A stretch of 15,371 nt of DNA from the NCBI GenBank assembly GCA_032128395.1, contig JAQBGV010000128.1, positions 1-15,371 of the forward strand. The letters run 5' to 3'. Below, in pieces: positions 14,759 through 15,371 of this stretch (position 1 is its first letter; each line of letters starts with the position of its first letter). The notes under the pieces are model-generated. The model did no database searches, was not told the origin of the DNA, and was given only the letters and a program-made list of their open reading frames with translations. This stretch comes from JAQBGV01 sp032128395. GTDB taxonomy: Bacteria > Planctomycetota > UBA8108 > UBA1146. The translations under genes were made by a program, and so were the position numbers.

Positions 14759-15085
14759 TCAGCCGACGACTCGCGGAACAGCGAAGTACGGACCGTCGCA
14801 CTCAGGAGCGTTCGCCTGCCACGCCTCAGGAGAAACAGGAGCGCCGGGCTCCCCTACGGCGCGCAGAACATCCGCCCGAAGAAACTCCGCGGGGGAGAGG
14901 CGCCAAGGTTCGAGGGTGGGATCATCCGCCTCGGCGAGGTGCTCGACGAAATGGAGCATCTTCGAAAAGTGCTCGACCAGTGCGGGGATCTCGTCGGGCT
15001 CGATATGCAGTCGAGCGAGGCTCGCGATCCGACGAACGTCGTCGGCACCGAGTCGGAGTTCCCCCGGAGATTGCGCATCGGCCAT
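14759..15085 (-). CDS. gatC: Asp-tRNA(Asn)/Glu-tRNA(Gln) amidotransferase subunit C
   Basis: GatC is the small subunit that wraps between GatA and GatB and stabilises the complex. The 108-residue product has the family pattern: DVRRIASLARLHIEPDEIPA (16-35), then FSKMLHFVEHLAEAD (40-54), and the typical ending PYFAVPRVVG. ATG 15085 has GGGAGGGGAG 8 bases upstream (15103-15094 on the minus strand). It is the first gene of gatCAB. With GatCAB present, the organism probably makes Gln-tRNA(Gln) and/or Asn-tRNA(Asn) by the indirect route. Confidence 0.95.
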   Translation of the reverse strand: MADAQSPGELRLGADDVRRIASLARLHIEPDEIPALVEHFSKMLHFVEHLAEADDPTLEPWRLSPAEFLRADVLRAVGEPGAPVSPEAWQANAPECDGPYFAVPRVVG

Positions 15086-15221
15086 CGGGCTCGCTCCCCT
15101 CCCTCTGTGGGTTCATCGCGGAATTCCGCCGATACCGTGATGTACCGAGCGGTTTCTCGCGAGGAGCGCAAAGATCGCAAAGATCGCAAGGAGACGCAAG
15201 CTCGAGCACCATCGAGGTGCC
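15086..15221. other. Intergenic DNA upstream of gatC with CGCAAAGAT microrepeat
   Basis: The gatC ribosome site is at 15094-15103. At 15167-15199 the units CGCAAAGAT, CGCAAAGAT, CGCAAGGAGA, CGCAAG follow one another after TTTCTCGCGAGGAG. No protein is apparent, and I see no convincing promoter. Confidence 0.55.
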
Positions 15222-15312
15222 GACAACCCGAGCCGAAAGGCGAGGCGTTTGTGGGTGAATCGGGAGCGGCTCCGCCGCGAGCGAGAGGGGGCTATACGAA
15301 AGCTCCCTCAAA
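15222..15312. repeat. Dispersed palindromic intergenic repeat, copy 3 (most complete)
   Basis: The order is CGACAACCCGAGCCGAAAGG, CGAGGCGTTTGTGGGTGAAT (15241-15260), a small GAGCGGCTC palindrome, CCGCCGCGAGCGAGAG and a 9-base-pair hairpin: GAGGGGGCT (15285-15293) with AGCTCCCTC (15301-15309), including one G-T pair. The last part matches copies 1 and 2. The first part is repeated 108 bases later. Confidence 0.8.
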
Positions 15313-15333
15313 ACCAGGCAACCCCCGTCAACC

Positions 15334-15371
15334 AACCCGAGCCAAGGGCGAGGCGTTTGTGGGTGAATCGG
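15334..15371. repeat. Dispersed intergenic repeat, copy 4 (cut by window end)
   Basis: AACCCGAGCC, AAGGGCGAGG and CGTTTGTGGGTGAATCGG repeat the left half of copy 3 almost exactly at a 108-base offset. The hairpin half would lie beyond the window. Confidence 0.8.

Noticed and set aside
14754..14801. GTG at 14801 as the gatA start
   Set aside because: It would overlap gatC by 43 bases, lacks a ribosome site and adds Arg/Ser-rich residues not seen in GatA proteins.
15222..15371. CRISPR array
   Set aside because: Only two repeat units with a 108-base period are seen, the interval itself is repeat sequence rather than spacers, and no cas gene is present.

Overview
Organism: the window is GC-rich with dense, mostly standard bacterial genes. 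Several traits point to a planctomycete-like or similar environmental bacterium: secreted HEAT-repeat/von Willebrand A (vWA) proteins with a DW..WW linker, a TPR/PEGA envelope protein, a membrane pyrophosphatase, and GCGAGCC/GGCGAGC-rich intergenic repeats. This is an inference from gene style; no rRNA or other firm marker is present, so Myxococcota or Acidobacteriota remain possible. Layout: (1) 1-2605, minus strand: hppA (ion-pumping membrane pyrophosphatase) followed by rsfS (ribosome silencing factor), with a dispersed palindromic repeat just after rsfS. (2) 2606-3053: non-coding, with a very strong hairpin and a second repeat copy. (3) 3054-5677, minus strand: two adjacent paralogous exported HEAT-vWA proteins that look translationally coupled. 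(4) 5678-6159: divergent control region holding candidate promoters, a GNRA-capped hairpin and a convincing cyclic-di-GMP-I (GEMM-I) riboswitch on the plus strand. (5) 6160-11849, plus strand: three genes behind the riboswitch, encoding a large lipoprotein with a HEIGH zinc-peptidase motif, an exported HEAT-like protein, and a 793-residue DUF4388-like/TPR/transmembrane/PEGA protein. (6) 11857-15085, minus strand: gatC-gatA-gatB, the tRNA-dependent amidotransferase, converging on the plus-strand operon with only 7 bases between stops. (7) 15086-15371: intergenic DNA with a CGCAAAGAT microrepeat and two further copies of the dispersed repeat. How it fits together: hppA, rsfS and gatCAB are housekeeping. 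The accessory part is 3054-11849, where two sets of predicted envelope proteins diverge from one control region. On the plus side, the second messenger c-di-GMP probably sets production of a surface zinc peptidase and two co-encoded envelope proteins. By analogy with c-di-GMP-controlled surface proteolysis in other bacteria (the PPEP-1/Zmp1 peptidase of Clostridioides difficile, which is behind a type I c-di-GMP riboswitch; LapG control in pseudomonads), this may be a protease-based attachment/detachment system. That role is inferred and not shown by the sequence.
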